A stretch of DNA of 64,000 bases from Corythucha ciliata (GCA_038030265.1 CM075943.1:30876001-30940000), one strand, 5' to 3'. Shown: positions 1 to 10,476, numbered from the stretch's first letter. The notes: a model not told the origin generated them from the letters alone. Made by a program: numbers and translations.

Positions 1-533
1 TAAAATCCTTAGGCCCCAGATACAGCATGGCAGACTTCCGGACTCGTAAATAGGGGGTCAAATGCCATCATTTTGCACACCTTTAGTGACTATGTTCTTC
101 CGGTTGAATAGGACTGTCGCTAGCTCTTAATTCTCATTTCAGCTACGGCTGCTGCCAGTCTGTACGGCAAGCACAATAGAAAAAACAAAATACAATTTAA
201 TCGATCCGTACCAGGATTTTCCGTGGGAAGTGCCGTGTTTACTGCATGGTCTGTAGCCACCGAACAAACAAAGATTATAGTTTATATCAGGTATATTATA
301 GTAGAATTTGTACGTCAAGACTTCCGGTTTTTAAACAAGCTTTTGGGATCAAATATTTTCCAAAAGATAAAAAGAAAACGCAATATTCATTTAGAGAGTT
401 GCGGGGTGCGGTATACTCACTAAAATAACTTCTTGACTCATTGTTATGATTGATTATGATAATTGATAACCAATCTCACCCCGACCTCGAGCGATAAAAA
501 ATATTGAAATCACTTACTAAGGCTAACACTTAC
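1..533 (-). other. Intron 1 of the furin-like gene, cut by the window edge
   Basis: This is intron downstream of the donor site (GTAAGT on the minus strand, positions 533-528) of the furin-like first coding exon. I see no further exon of that gene here, so its second coding exon should lie left of position 1. Nothing else is recognisable in these bases. Confidence 0.6.
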
Positions 534-695
534 TTGGCCCTTGTTGACGAAGCCATGCCTATCCGCGACAGCGTCGGCGTGCTCTTTTCCAGCGGGCACG
601 TTCACAGCGAACTCATTTGAATATATGACGGTTTGCCTCTCTGCATTCAAACTTTCTGCCGCCAATATCGTCAACAATGTTAAAGTGACACGCAT
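534..695 (-). CDS. Furin-like proprotein convertase, first coding exon only (partial gene)
   Basis: Furin-type convertases are calcium-dependent subtilisin-like proteases of the secretory pathway that cleave precursors after paired basic residues. This 54-codon exon starts at the ATG whose first base is 695. It reads a hydrophobic signal peptide (about residues 1-18, MRVTLTLLTILAAESLNA) and then the start of the inhibitory prodomain, with the furin-typical pattern FAVNVPAGKEHADAVADRHG and FVNKGQ. In known furins a very similar block (FAV.IPGG...A..VA..HGF.N.GQ) lies just after the signal peptide. The exon ends in phase 0 at a consensus donor GTAAGT. The catalytic Asp/His/Ser domain is not in the window. 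Fur1, Fur2 and PC-type paralogues cannot be separated from this piece, although HGF.N.GQ favours furin over PC2. Confidence 0.72.
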
Positions 696-1329
696 CTTCC
701 TTCTTCAAAAAGGATGAGATACGGGATTATTCGGCTCAGCGGCTCACTAAAACACACAATCGCACCAAATTACACGTAAATAAAGCATAGCAATTTTTCT
801 TTTGTTCTTTTAGGTATATGAATTAAATAAAAACAGAGCCTGCAAATACGTTTCAACAAATATTTTCGACAAGTCCGTTAGGGCGGATGACACTGGCCTC
901 CCCGTAAAAAACTGGCCGAGGAAGAAAATTCAGCTCCCACCATTAAAAACTCGTGATCAATGACGTCTTCCCAATAATGACAATGTCAAAATAATTCGTT
1001 TTGCTCTTCAATTGCGACATTTAATTCGCTAAAGTCGCTTCTCTAGTATTGCACAAGCGGAAGGAAACGTGTTTTCACTATTGTTCAAATTGTTCGTAGT
1101 TGGTTATTTATCGGGCCCTTGACATTTTGGGTGGAAATACGAAGGGGTGTAATCGGGTCGCAATAACTCTTTAATGTTGCGTCAAACCGTATAAGCTACG
1201 AAGGACAATGTGGTTATAAGGGTGAGCTGCACCTTCCTCAATTCCTCAACCCCCTTCAATCATTCGAGCCTGCACTTTAATACTCATAAGTAAGTATATG
1301 ACTGTATTTCTCCTACAACACTAGATTAT
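696..1329. other. 5' flank of the furin-like gene
   Basis: Upstream of the furin-like start codon. It probably holds the 5' UTR and promoter, but I cannot point to a TATA box or initiator with confidence. The words TACGAAGGGGTGT at 1138-1150 match the terminal repeat of the MITE at 4737-4838, so a broken copy may lie here. No coding region is seen. Confidence 0.4.
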
Positions 1330-1497
1330 ATGGATATAATGAATAAATCTGTCGCCGGTATTTTAATTAATAAATTAATTAGACTGATATTATCCGGACG
1401 ACTATTGGGCTATGCCCTTCCATCGTCGTCCGGATAATATCAGTCTAATTAATTTATTAATTAAAATACCGGCGACAGATTTATTCATTATATCCAT
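1330..1497. repeat. Perfect palindrome, 72-bp arms, 24-nt loop
   Basis: Bases 1330-1401 and 1426-1497 are exact reverse complements over 72 bp, separated by a 24-nt loop. The arm begins ATGGATATAATG and ends TTATCCGGACGA. Part of the right arm plus the loop recurs as a direct copy at 1727-1782, beyond the tRNA-like gene. Arms with no mismatch imply very recent origin or active conversion. It is probably the foldback end of a transposable element, but I see no clear target duplication. Confidence 0.85.
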
Positions 1498-1627
1498 CTA
1501 ACAACATCTAGATAAGATAAAATTCGGCGTGGTTTACCTATCAGGAGAAGCGCCTAGAGTTTCGAGAAACAATGGACCTGGGTGGGGTTCGGCTTAGCTT
1601 ATCCCTCGGAGTACGACTCCCATAGGC

Positions 1628-1700
1628 GTCTCCGTGGCGCAAATGGCAGCGTGCTGGACTGGTAATCCAGAGGTTGCGGGTTCGAATCCTGCCGGGGAGC
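1628..1700 (+). tRNA. tRNA-like gene, anticodon GGT (Thr) on an Arg(TCT)-like body
   Basis: A full cloverleaf can be folded. The acceptor is GTCTCCG with CGGGGAG (one G-G mismatch at 1:72, one G-T pair). The D stem is GCGC/GCGT, the anticodon stem CTGGA/TCCAG with loop CTGGTAA, the variable loop is 5 nt, and the T arm is GCGGG-TTCGAAT-CCTGC, whose loop is a good B box. A run of six T follows at 1703-1708 and would terminate Pol III. The anticodon reads GGT (Thr, ACC codons). As I know eukaryotic tRNA sets, Thr ACC is read by AGT, and GGT is not normally used. The body resembles tRNA-Arg(TCT), whose loop is CTTCTAA, so two changed anticodon bases would give this gene. It could be a pseudogene or an anticodon-shifted tRNA. 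It lies between two copies of the repeat at 1330-1497 and 1727-1782. Confidence 0.6.
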
Positions 1701-1702
1701 CA

Positions 1703-1708
1703 TTTTTT
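1703..1708 (+). terminator. Pol III terminator (T6) after the tRNA-like gene
   Basis: Six consecutive T lie three bases past the discriminator position of the tRNA-like gene, the spacing expected for a working Pol III terminator. Confidence 0.55.
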
Positions 1709-1726
1709 CTCGAAACTCGAATCGTG

Positions 1727-1782
1727 TTGGGCTATGCCCTTCCATCGTCGTCCGGATAATATCAGTCTAATTAATTTATTAA
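1727..1782. repeat. Third copy of the palindrome right arm and loop
   Basis: Bases 1727-1782 repeat the loop and the first part of the right arm of the palindrome at 1330-1497 in direct orientation (from TTGGGCTATGCCC to AATTTATTAA). The tRNA-like gene is therefore flanked by related repeat ends. Confidence 0.75.
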
Positions 1783-2170
1783 CTAGATTGTATCATCTCA
1801 TGCTTGACTGGATAATAATGCGGATACTTGCTGCATAACATAGGTGAGCAATGTCATGTGATAAGCGTTGAGGTTTTTGACACCCTACATGCCCACTTGC
1901 CCAACCCCATTCACCCGTAATATCATTAAAACAAGGGTGTACCTAGTTTATTTCATTCCAAGGAGCGGGTAATCTTCCTCCGGTTTCTGGTATTTTAGGG
2001 GACGTCTGAATGCAAAACAAAAACGGAAGCGATCCTTAGACCTTCCGTGAGGACCGCATCTCGTGTCCTCGTCGCAGCTTAGTCCATCGAGGTCATTCGC
2101 TGGGAGGGAGAGAGGATGATCCTGAGAAGGGATGTTCGGAAGGACATATTCTTTCGGTTATTTAGAGTTT
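1783..2170. other. Spacer, nothing recognised
   Basis: No coding potential, structured RNA or repeat end recognised between the palindrome copy and the SINE. Confidence 0.4.
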
Positions 2171-2432
2171 GTACCTCGATGGTGTAATGGATACAATGCT
2201 CGCTTCGCAACCCAGCGGGCCTGGGTTCGAATCCAGCTATCACCCATTCACTATAAAGCTGCGACGAGCTGTGACGGCGGTGTACGTATGACAAACCGCG
2301 CATCGACCGAATCGCCCGCGTAGTACGGGTGTGAAGTGTACAGCTGATGGATTTCCAGGATATGGTGTAGAGCCGCTCAAGTGCTTAGGCACCAGCCGGC
2401 TCGGTAGACCCGAGTCTGCACCCTCAAAAAAA
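2171..2432 (+). mobile_element. tRNA-derived SINE, copy 1
   Basis: The copy begins with a tRNA-like head: A-box region CTCGATGGTGTAATGG near 2175 and B box GGGTTCGAATCC near 2223. It continues through an unrelated body (GACAAACCGCGCATCGACCG) and ends CCCTCAAAAAAAA at 2432. The same order is seen at 60573-60244 on the minus strand and in a head-truncated copy at 40511. SINEs of this kind are transcribed by Pol III and mobilised by LINE reverse transcriptase. This copy carries several small deletions relative to the 60-kb copy. Confidence 0.8.
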
Positions 2433-3849
2433 ATTTTACTACAGTTGCAACGTGGCGGTGGAAGGCAGGTTGGTCTGGTTTTTACGAGTCCGGTAGCTTC
2501 GAACGCGTCTTAATAAAGCGTTATTCGCTTTTAGGAAGATTGCGGAGACCGTATGCCAGTTGACTGACTACGTAAGGTTTACTTTGCACTGTCCCAGAGC
2601 TTGACATGCCATTGAAGCGGGGGAACGATCTAGCGAAGCATACAAAAAAAGGTCATAATCACGGTCAAGGACATGGAAGCACGGAAGCCCTAAGAAGGCA
2701 CAGCTCGTTTTCTGGGAATGAGCTGAGGGAGCTGACATTGCCATTTGCATCCAGTGGACAGCGCGCAGAACGCCGGGAGTGTAACGGGGAAAGTCCTACG
2801 CAGCTACAATCTTTTCAGAATACCATTCCTCGGATTGGAAAAAGTGAAATGCAAGTCCCGCGGGAAATAAGAGCGTATACTATTCTCGAATGAATACTGA
2901 AATTTATCTTCTTCTCTCTTCTCATAGGTGATCAGAGGGGTAGTAATATAATAGTAGCACATGTGAGAGTGAATTTTACAGCGTGAATGCGTACATTTTA
3001 GTTGTTAAGGCGGCTTCACGCGTGGACTGTCAAAGCTCAAACTTTGAGCTGATGTATCCAGCTCTTTGATTGGCTAAGGCTATAAAAGTAGTAGCTAGCG
3101 GCTAAAAGGTATGGCTTAAAATCACGTCGGACTTGAAAACAAAAATGCAAATAGGCACAATGCACATAAAAACTGGTTGACGCAATCCTCCGTTCCTTCA
3201 AGTTACCGTTGATAACATTGGAGTCATTATAGCAGTAAACGCAATAGCCAAACAAAATTAATTTGTTGTAGAATGTGAAGTAGGTATATCACGCAGTTGA
3301 AAATAATGGGACAAGTCAAATCACTTCCGCTAACGATAACATTCTTATAATAATTATAGAAATCTAGCAGCGGAATTGACCATTTACAGCTAAGCCTTTG
3401 TTTGGCGAAAATATCGCAGTCTCAAGATAATAAAAGCATCGCCGAACCAAATAAGGTCCTCTAAGGTCTACGCCAACAAATTCCCAATTCCCTTCTCATC
3501 TAATTGAATCATTCCTACAGGCCTTCACAATACTGTACTGGTACCTGTCTTCAACGAAATACATTGACTTTCGTTTTTGAACGTTCACGGGTACATTACT
3601 CAGTTCACAGAAATATCTAGTACCTATAAAAAAAATAAATATTACGTGGTGTCAACTAAAATGTTGCTTGAGAAAAAGGTCGGAAAAATCTCCTTCTTAT
3701 AAAGACTTACTTCGCTCTATAAAAGTTTAGTACACACTTGCGTCTCCTCTGACTACCCGTCACCTGACTGGTTTGGCGATGGCTAGTGAGCTTATATTTT
3801 ATGATAGTGTCTTTGGCTTGTAGGGTTAGGAGCGAACTCTGAGAGTACC
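2433..3849. other. Intergenic stretch, nothing recognised
   Basis: There are only short open frames with no recognisable domain. A short palindrome, AGCTCAAACTTTGAGCT, lies near 3034. I see no gene, RNA or element ends that I can support. Confidence 0.4.
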
Positions 3850-4736
3850 TCGAATTCGATCGAAGGGAAGACGAATTCGTATGTAAAGAATCGGAAGAGC
3901 CGGTCAAAACATTTGTACATGACCTTGACCTACAAGCGAGGGCACGACACTATATGTATAATTTTGGAACCTTGTTAGATGAACAATTAATGCCCAAAAT
4001 CATTGACGGCATAAATGACCCCTAGTTGTCGGAAAAGTTTCAAATGAGTTCAAACTTGGCTCCGGCGGACATGGAAAAAAAGGTCAGAAAGGGTTCATTT
4101 TCAACAAATAGCGGTACCTGCAAAGCGGTAACTGTAAGTCGAGTGCACATAAATAAAGTGGTGAACATAAATCAACGCAAAAGCGTTCGTATTGTAAATT
4201 TCCAGGACACAAAAAAGGCCTGAAGGTTTAAAGTGCGGGAAGCGGGTTATTAGAGAGATTTTGCAACCAGTCCCGCAAACGCTAAAGTTGATTTTTGTGC
4301 ACCCGTGCTAGAGTAGTAAACATTTCGTTGGTTGAAATGTGAATAGCGTTAACGTTAGCGTTAGCGGAGCTGTTTGCAAAATCTCTATATTTTTTGAAAA
4401 TGTGTTTGCAAGGATGAAAAGTAAATGTGAAAACTACGTTGATCGAGGAATAGGACCGTTCAGAATACGTAGCGCACGTGGATAATATCCACAAGCGCTA
4501 CGTCATTCATAGTTCCCATCCGCATTAACTCCAACAAAATCAGATTCAAGATAGACATGGGAGAAGACGTATCGGGAAATGTCAATTTGAAGAAACCAAA
4601 AAGGGCCCGGGAGACAATCAATTCCTTTGGTGAAAACATTTTATGTTCACGGCTCTGCTTGTATGTACAAGATAAAGAGCTTCTGCAGGATATTTTCGTG
4701 TGATCATAGGACCAACAACTACTACTGGGGCTGAAG

Positions 4737-4838
4737 TACGAAGGGGTGTTATATGAAATAACACGGGTGGTATCAACGTGGCTACCATTTTAATTGTGAT
4801 AGGATAACGCCGTGTTAAAATTATAACACTCCTTCGTA
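4737..4838. mobile_element. Short MITE, TIR TACGAAGGRGTGTTATA
   Basis: The ends 4737-4753 and 4822-4838 are near-perfect inverted repeats of 17 bp (one mismatch). The total length is 102 bp with no coding capacity. It lies inside the decayed gypsy remnant. Confidence 0.65.
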
Positions 4839-5439
4839 ATCACCCCCCTGGTCAGCAACGGAAGCGCTAGCGTTTAATAACGATTATAATAAGTATATAA
4901 GATTCATGAAGCCGAGGAAACGATTGTTAAGAAAGGTGTTTCCTGATTTGTTCCAAGCACTGGAGCAAATGAAAGTTCTTCCAAACAAGATTTCGTTAGA
5001 AGCTGACGCTACCCCCATGGGTACCAAGTAGAAGAAGTAGGACTCCTTTTCACTACAAGATGTCGAAAAAATGGGAACTACGAACTGCAAGTGGCTCGAT
5101 AGGTATCATCACGAAGATCAAGAAACCAACCAATTGGATCTCATACATGTGGTCACTGTTCCCAAATCCAACTCCAAGTCTACAATGAAGATCGTTTAAG
5201 TGCAGATTAGTTTCAATTAAATCAGAGAGAGCTGATTTATTGGAAGGTTGCTGAAACGGAAACTCCCTAAATTTATCATAAGTAGAAAACTCTAATTTTT
5301 TCTAGAAGATAGGCTACAGGAATCGATTCTTCCAGCTACCTTTGGACTGCAACATTTATTACTCGCAGGCATTTCGTTTGCACCACTTTGAAAATTAGTT
5401 TGGAACGAATGGTGGAATTTTCGTTCCAACTAGTGTTCT

Positions 5440-5542
5440 AGTAATTCAGATCAGTTTTTTGTCTCTCCACTTTATGTTTTTTTAAAAACGGCAGAACTTT
5501 AAAAAAATAAAGTGGAGAGACAAAAAAATGATCTGAATTACT
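5440..5542. mobile_element. Hairpin MITE with about 40-bp inverted arms
   Basis: The left arm starts AGTAATTCAGATCA (5440) and the right arm ends TGATCTGAATTACT (5542). The arms continue through GTCTCTCCACTTTAT and its complement ATAAAGTGGAGAGAC. It is inserted in the gypsy remnant. Confidence 0.7.
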
Positions 5543-5670
5543 GATTCAAAACTCCACAACGTCGCCATCACTGCAATACTATCTCACCGTCGTTCATGCG
5601 TGGGAGGTGGAAGGGATTGTATTCATTACTTTTCTCAAAATTTGTTCAAATTTTTTTGGCTGTTGTTTCA

Positions 5671-5907
5671 ACTTGTAGACCATAAACTTTTTTGAACCAT
5701 ACAGCCATGTTGTTTTTTAATGAATGCATTTCGGGCCCATTCCCGGTGCCCCTCATCAGCATTATCGCTTCACCTCTAAGACCAAACACCGGTATTTTTT
5801 AGAGGTGAAGCGACAATGCTGATGAGGGGCACGGGGAATGGGCTCGAAATTCATTCATTAAAAAACACCATTGCTGTATGGTTCAAAAAAGTTTATGGTC
5901 TACAAGT
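5671..5907. mobile_element. Hairpin element with about 108-bp inverted arms
   Basis: The arms 5671-5779 and 5799-5907 are reverse complements with scattered mismatches: ACTTGTAGACCATAAAC at the left end, GTTTATGGTCTACAAGT at the right. The loop is about 19 nt. It is inserted in the gypsy remnant, and TATTCATTACT occurs on both outer sides (near 5620 and 5907). Confidence 0.7.
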
Positions 5908-6240
5908 ATTCATTACTCCTTTTGGGCGCAAACGTTTTTTGAAAATTCTTGCCCTTGTTCGCCCGAAGTTTCTCATGGGAGCCGAACGACAATTTTTTAC
6001 AATCGGTGTTTTGATTTAGTTCAATTATTCCCTTGTTTTTGGCAGTACGAAGGAAGGGAATGACGAACGCCCTTTGCTAGTTTTAAAACGATCGAAACAG
6101 TACAGGGGAACTTTGAACGAAAAAAGTGTAAATTATGGGTCAATGAAGTTACGTTCTTGGGTCATAAAATCGATCGAGACAGAATTAGGACAGACTCTGA
6201 AAAAGTTGCCGCCGTAGGTACGAGGAATGTCATATTCCAT

Positions 6241-7432
6241 GGGATAACAATTTTTAAGGCATTGGAATTTTACTAAATTATCGTAAGCGTATCAAAATCG
6301 AGGTTGAGAATTTTAATTGATGCTAAAACTTTTATAATAGTTGTAGCATTTCTTTGACGGTTTGAGTAGTCGCGTAATAATCTAGCGCACGGAGTGAATT
6401 TTCGTTTTCCATCAAAGTCATTGGGATAAGAATCAATTAAATCCAGTAGATTTTCATCACCTCGCACATCACAATGGTCCCAATTATTTTTTTTTTTTTG
6501 TTGAAACGAATACCAACTCATTTCAAAACGGTTCTATTTTAAATTTATATCAAATGGAAGCCGCAACTCGTAATCCCACCTCAATTTCTTCTTTCGGACT
6601 TCTCGGTTACGCTTACAAGGAGAGTGAGCGATAATTATATTACGAAAAAAGCATCACAGGACATTCCTCGTTTTGTCAAGATACCCGAGTTTAATGGAGA
6701 AAACTCCACTCTTCGACAGGTATTGCTTGAATTTTTGAACGGAATAGAAAAAAGTATGCAACAATCGGAGCGCAACGAACTGCAGCAGAGAAATTTATTT
6801 GAAGCTGACATAATAATTATTACCCCGCAAAGCTCATGATACTCAATATAACGGCAGAAACTAAGCCACAGATTCATCTATGTAATCGGCGAGTAAATAA
6901 AAAGCTTGAGCACACAAAACTGCACCTTGAAAATGGAAATGTAATTTCTGAGGTTTCATTAGAACCAAAACAAATAATGTCAAGCATATTATTATAATTT
7001 CAGGGCCACTCGATAAGGCAATTTTCCATAGCGAAATGTGAGACTTAAGGTGAATTCTCAATATTCCCATTAGCGAAATGATCCAAGGAGACAGTACCAT
7101 TTTGAAGTTCTTTCGAAAATCAGCGCATGAACGAGTAAAATTAAAGTAAAATTATAAACGGAGTGATTCTTTAAAAATCCAAAACATGTTTTCCAAAGAA
7201 CGCGAAATTACTTCCTGCAAATCACCGATGTCGTAAATACGCACTAACATAAAAGAGAAACTAGAATTTATTATCAACGCCAATAGTTTTTACCTTGTTC
7301 CTATGTGCATGTTGCTCCGATTGTTGAAGCCCGTTCCTTTCGCCCAATCCATGATAAATATGTAATTGACTAATGTCATGATTCTGTCACAGCCGAGAAT
7401 AGAGCGCCTATAATCAGACAGGTAAAATCACA
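6241..7432. other. Spacer with a possible second gag remnant at 6624-6839
   Basis: The plus-strand frame at 6624-6839 contains IPEFNGEN followed by LRQVLLEFL, a pattern like the start of retrotransposon gag cores (IP.F.G....L..F). It has only 71 codons and no further domain, so it is a weak candidate for another element remnant. An 82-codon minus-strand frame at 6521-6273 matches nothing I know. The remainder is unassigned. Confidence 0.35.
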
Positions 7433-8314
7433 GACGCCATGTTCGCTCTTATCAATTATCAGTCTTGTAAAATCCACCTTTTGTTGATGTTTTGTGGATG
7501 TCAACAAACCACCCCCAACCACAAGGTATATAGACTACAGAGGTATGCTCCTAACTTTTTAGCCAATCATAATCATTCGCGCAATGACGACATGGGGTTA
7601 GATCCATTTAAATCAGACGGTAGGTATTTCATTAAAATATCACCGTCAGTATTCGTTACCAGGAAGAAATCCAAGTTTTACATTTGTAAGTGACTGGAAT
7701 CACTGCTAAAACTTGGGGAACAGGCCTCGACACGTGAGCGGAACGACTTTACACGGAATGACTTTACGTTAAAAATAGTTGGGAACAAGTTTACAAAAAA
7801 AGTAGCGGCTGGAACGAGCTTTCATGCGCCCGATCAATGAAATATGAACATGACTTTCGGTCATAAAATAGGTGTGGGAGTATTATAATTGCAAGGTATG
7901 CTTCCTTACAATTAAACAATGAAATAATAATTCAACACTTTGAATTACTTACCCCACCGATACGAGAGGTGATGTAAATCCAAAGAAATTCCTAACAGTA
8001 GTCTGGTTTCGGGTAAAACAATCACTATATTATTAAAAATAGGCTATAACAAAGCTATGCAAATATAGTAGGCTGGGTGAATGTGATGAACAAGGCAAAA
8101 ACAAACCAAGCAAGACTGAAAAACACAGTGACAGAAAGGGCCCACGAGTGCGATAACATCACAATTTTATAAGAACCTCTCACCTCATCTCAAGTCTAAC
8201 CCGGGTGACGTAACGGTTGCCATGGGGTAGCCCCTAGATACGAGCATACCTCTGTAGTCTATATACCTTGCCCCAACCATTCTTATTAAATTGATAAGAA
8301 CGAACATGGCGCCG
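7433..8314. mobile_element. 882-bp inverted-repeat element
   Basis: The ends are inverted: GACGCCATGTTCG at 7433 and its complement, with one or two changes, ending near 8314. An identical 28-bp inner block (starting AAGGTATATAGACTACAG) lies at 7525-7552 and in reverse at 8244-8271. The left arm has an extra insertion of about 50 bp, itself hairpin-like (AATCCACCTTTTGTTGATGT). The ends resemble the MITE at 10287-10476. No transposase frame is seen. Confidence 0.65.
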
Positions 8315-9019
8315 TATGCGTCTACTCGTCTTTAAAGGTTCCTTACCGAGAACTATCACTCCACTTGATCCTCGACGAGAATATAAGTGCTCCGACTAAC
8401 ACTCTACTCTTCATCATAGCGCAACGTCGCTCCAGTCTACTCACAGCACTGCCAAAGTCTCCTGCCTCGTCCTTCGACGGAGGCAGACAAAAGTAATTCT
8501 CAAAAAGTAAGCAGAAACCTTGTTTATACACCCAGGAGGAAGCTTGGTCTACAGAGTGGTGCACCGAAATCTGATGGTTTTTAAAATGCTCGAAAAATTG
8601 AGAGGAATAAAAGGATCTATAGGTAGTCCACAGAGGTTGCTAGGAGGTAGGTAGGAGATGTAGCCATAGTATCTTCTACTGTTTTTGACACAATGAACCT
8701 GAAAATCAGACGTCGCGAACAAGTTCGCCCCTCCCCTAACTTGTTGACCCCATTGGCACGTTTTCCTGCGATGCCCAAGCATTCTCACTAAACGGGTGGT
8801 CGGTCACCTGTACAACATCCTTGATGTCCGTGAAAAAGAACCTAGATTCGAGCGGGCTTCAATAGGCCACTAAGGGGGCCGAGAAAATCAGACAAATCTA
8901 CGAAAATGCTGAACGCTCATTTTTGGTCACTTTTTGACATAACGTTTTTATTTTTCTCGAGAACTTAAGGGGTGCCAGATACTTCAGTGGTCTTATGACG
9001 GAAACTGGGTACGTCGATA
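8315..9019. other. Spacer, nothing recognised
   Basis: There are two short minus-strand open frames (8343-8564 and 8549-8788) without recognisable domains. I see no repeat ends or RNA. Confidence 0.35.
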
Positions 9020-9023
9020 TATT

Positions 9024-9625
9024 TGTTACCGTCAAAACCCGAATTACCTAGTCATAACTAGTTTTACCAAAGCCTCTTAGCTAAAACTAGTATTTACCAG
9101 GTAAATCTAGAATTGACGATGGAGGTCAGAAAAAACTAGAATTTACGGTTGAATTGTTCCTTCTTAATTGTATATTAGTTTTTACTATTTAAAACAAGTT
9201 CAAACTGAATAGTTCGGTCATAACAGTAAGTTTTGCTCTGCCAACGGTTGCTGGTGCCAACCGTCTAAATTTTCGTATTCAAAATGACACAACAGTATGC
9301 CATGCAACAATAAATGAACTGTCTTTACGAATACGAACCTTCTAATTTTCAATCCGTTACTGGTTTCATACTAATAAATTCTTGGATTCCTTTTTTTAGT
9401 TCAGTTTTGGTGGTTTGTCAGACCTTTTGCCTGGAAAATTGTTTTGGTCAGGAATTTCTGGTTTTACTTATTTCGGGGTTAACGGTTTGTCTGGCAACTT
9501 TGGACAATTGTAGTTTTGCCTAGTGAATACTAGTATTCACTAACTAGCTGATAAACCTAGATACTGATAAACCTAGAACTGATAAAACTAGTTCTGACTA
9601 GGCAATTCGGGTTTTGACGGTAACA
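9024..9625. mobile_element. 602-bp TIR element with subterminal repeats, TSD TATT
   Basis: The left end TGTTACCGTCAAAACCCGAA (9024) is inverted at the right end, finishing at 9625. The 4-bp flanks TATT (9020-9023 and 9626-9629) fit a target duplication. Near both ends there are many variants of AACTAGTTTTACC or CTAGAATTGACG, a subterminal motif cluster of the kind that transposases bind. There is no coding capacity, so it is non-autonomous. Confidence 0.7.
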
Positions 9626-9629
9626 TATT

Positions 9630-10286
9630 ATTGAACTCTTCCCCAGGGACCAGCCACCATTAATCATGTCTGGCACTCATCAAAACCCTTTGTAAAAATA
9701 GCCCCATTTGTGAGCTCCCTTTGGCCTGTGACTGGCCTTGTCTTTTGGCTGCTAGATTTGGGCTGTCGAGATGTTAGGGCCAATTATTTACTGAAAAGAG
9801 CCCACATCACCAAACGTCCAGGTGGTGAGAGGTTAACATTTCAAAATTGGACGAAATAGCATAAATTAGGGATTTCCCGATACGGGGTATCCGAAGAAGG
9901 ATTTTCAATCAGACGAGCCATGCAGGGGGTTCTCATTCGCACTACTTCTCCTGTTTAGGCTAATTCCACTCCAAAAATAAAATTTCAAGATTTTTCGTGC
10001 GAAATCCGAATTTTCACGTTTCTGGGTCACTAAAAACCCAATTTCGCGCGTTTTGCTGGTTGGAAATACCATTTCGTAGGGTTACGAAATTCCAAAACCA
10101 ACGGAGGAATTTCCGATTTTTTTATTTTTATTTTTTTTTTCTTTACTTATTTATTTATTTTTTTTCAATTTTTATTTTTTACGAAAGAGGATGTTGGTCC
10201 AAGACGGAATTGAAACCCCCTGCGAGTTTACTTCTCTAGTATCAGTAAAGAACCTATACTACCTCACGGCCATATTGGTAAGGCTC
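9630..10286. other. Spacer with a T-rich tract
   Basis: No gene is recognised. Positions 10116-10180 are almost pure T/A low-complexity sequence. Confidence 0.4.
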
Positions 10287-10476
10287 TATAAGTTCCTACG
10301 AGTACTGACAGTCCGCCATGTTTGGTCCCCCCCTCCACATAGGGATCAAATAGATTTGCTATCTTTCATTCGTTGCTCCGGTCATGTAGGTTACGCTCAT
10401 CAGCCAATCACAAGCTCTCCGCTCACTAAAGGACCACATATGGCGGGTATTGTCAGTACCTTTGTGTAACTATAGG
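10287..10476. mobile_element. MITE of the CGCCATATNTGGTCC family, copy 1
   Basis: The left arm TATAAGTTCCTACGAGTACT through GTCCGCCATGTTTGGTCC is inverted at the right as GGACCACATATGGCGGG through GTCAGTACC. The same core (GGTACTG, then GCGCCATATTTGGTCC) forms the arms of the element at 57217-57460. Confidence 0.6.

Larger units (their letters stand above)
3850..6240 (+). pseudogene. Decayed Ty3/gypsy (mag-like) gag-pol remnant, broken by MITEs
   Basis: Translated pieces in element order can be recognised despite stops and frameshifts. A gag core segment at about 3850-4240 contains LSEKFQM after an in-frame TAG. A protease/RT junction-type segment at about 4900-5200 contains FPDLFQALE and EADATP. 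An RT palm-adjacent piece with FQLPLD lies near 5320-5390. An RT C-terminal segment at about 6085-6225 contains the family signature EVTFLGHKI. Catalytic residues cannot be traced through the damage. The copy is interrupted by three hairpin elements (4737-4838, 5440-5542, 5671-5907), no LTRs are visible, and it is certainly dead. It is related to but clearly older than the element at 26816-30908. Confidence 0.7.

Noticed and set aside
6273..6521. 82-codon minus-strand frame next to the gypsy remnant
   Set aside because: Looks protein-like in composition, but I recognise no family and see no splice context or continuation.
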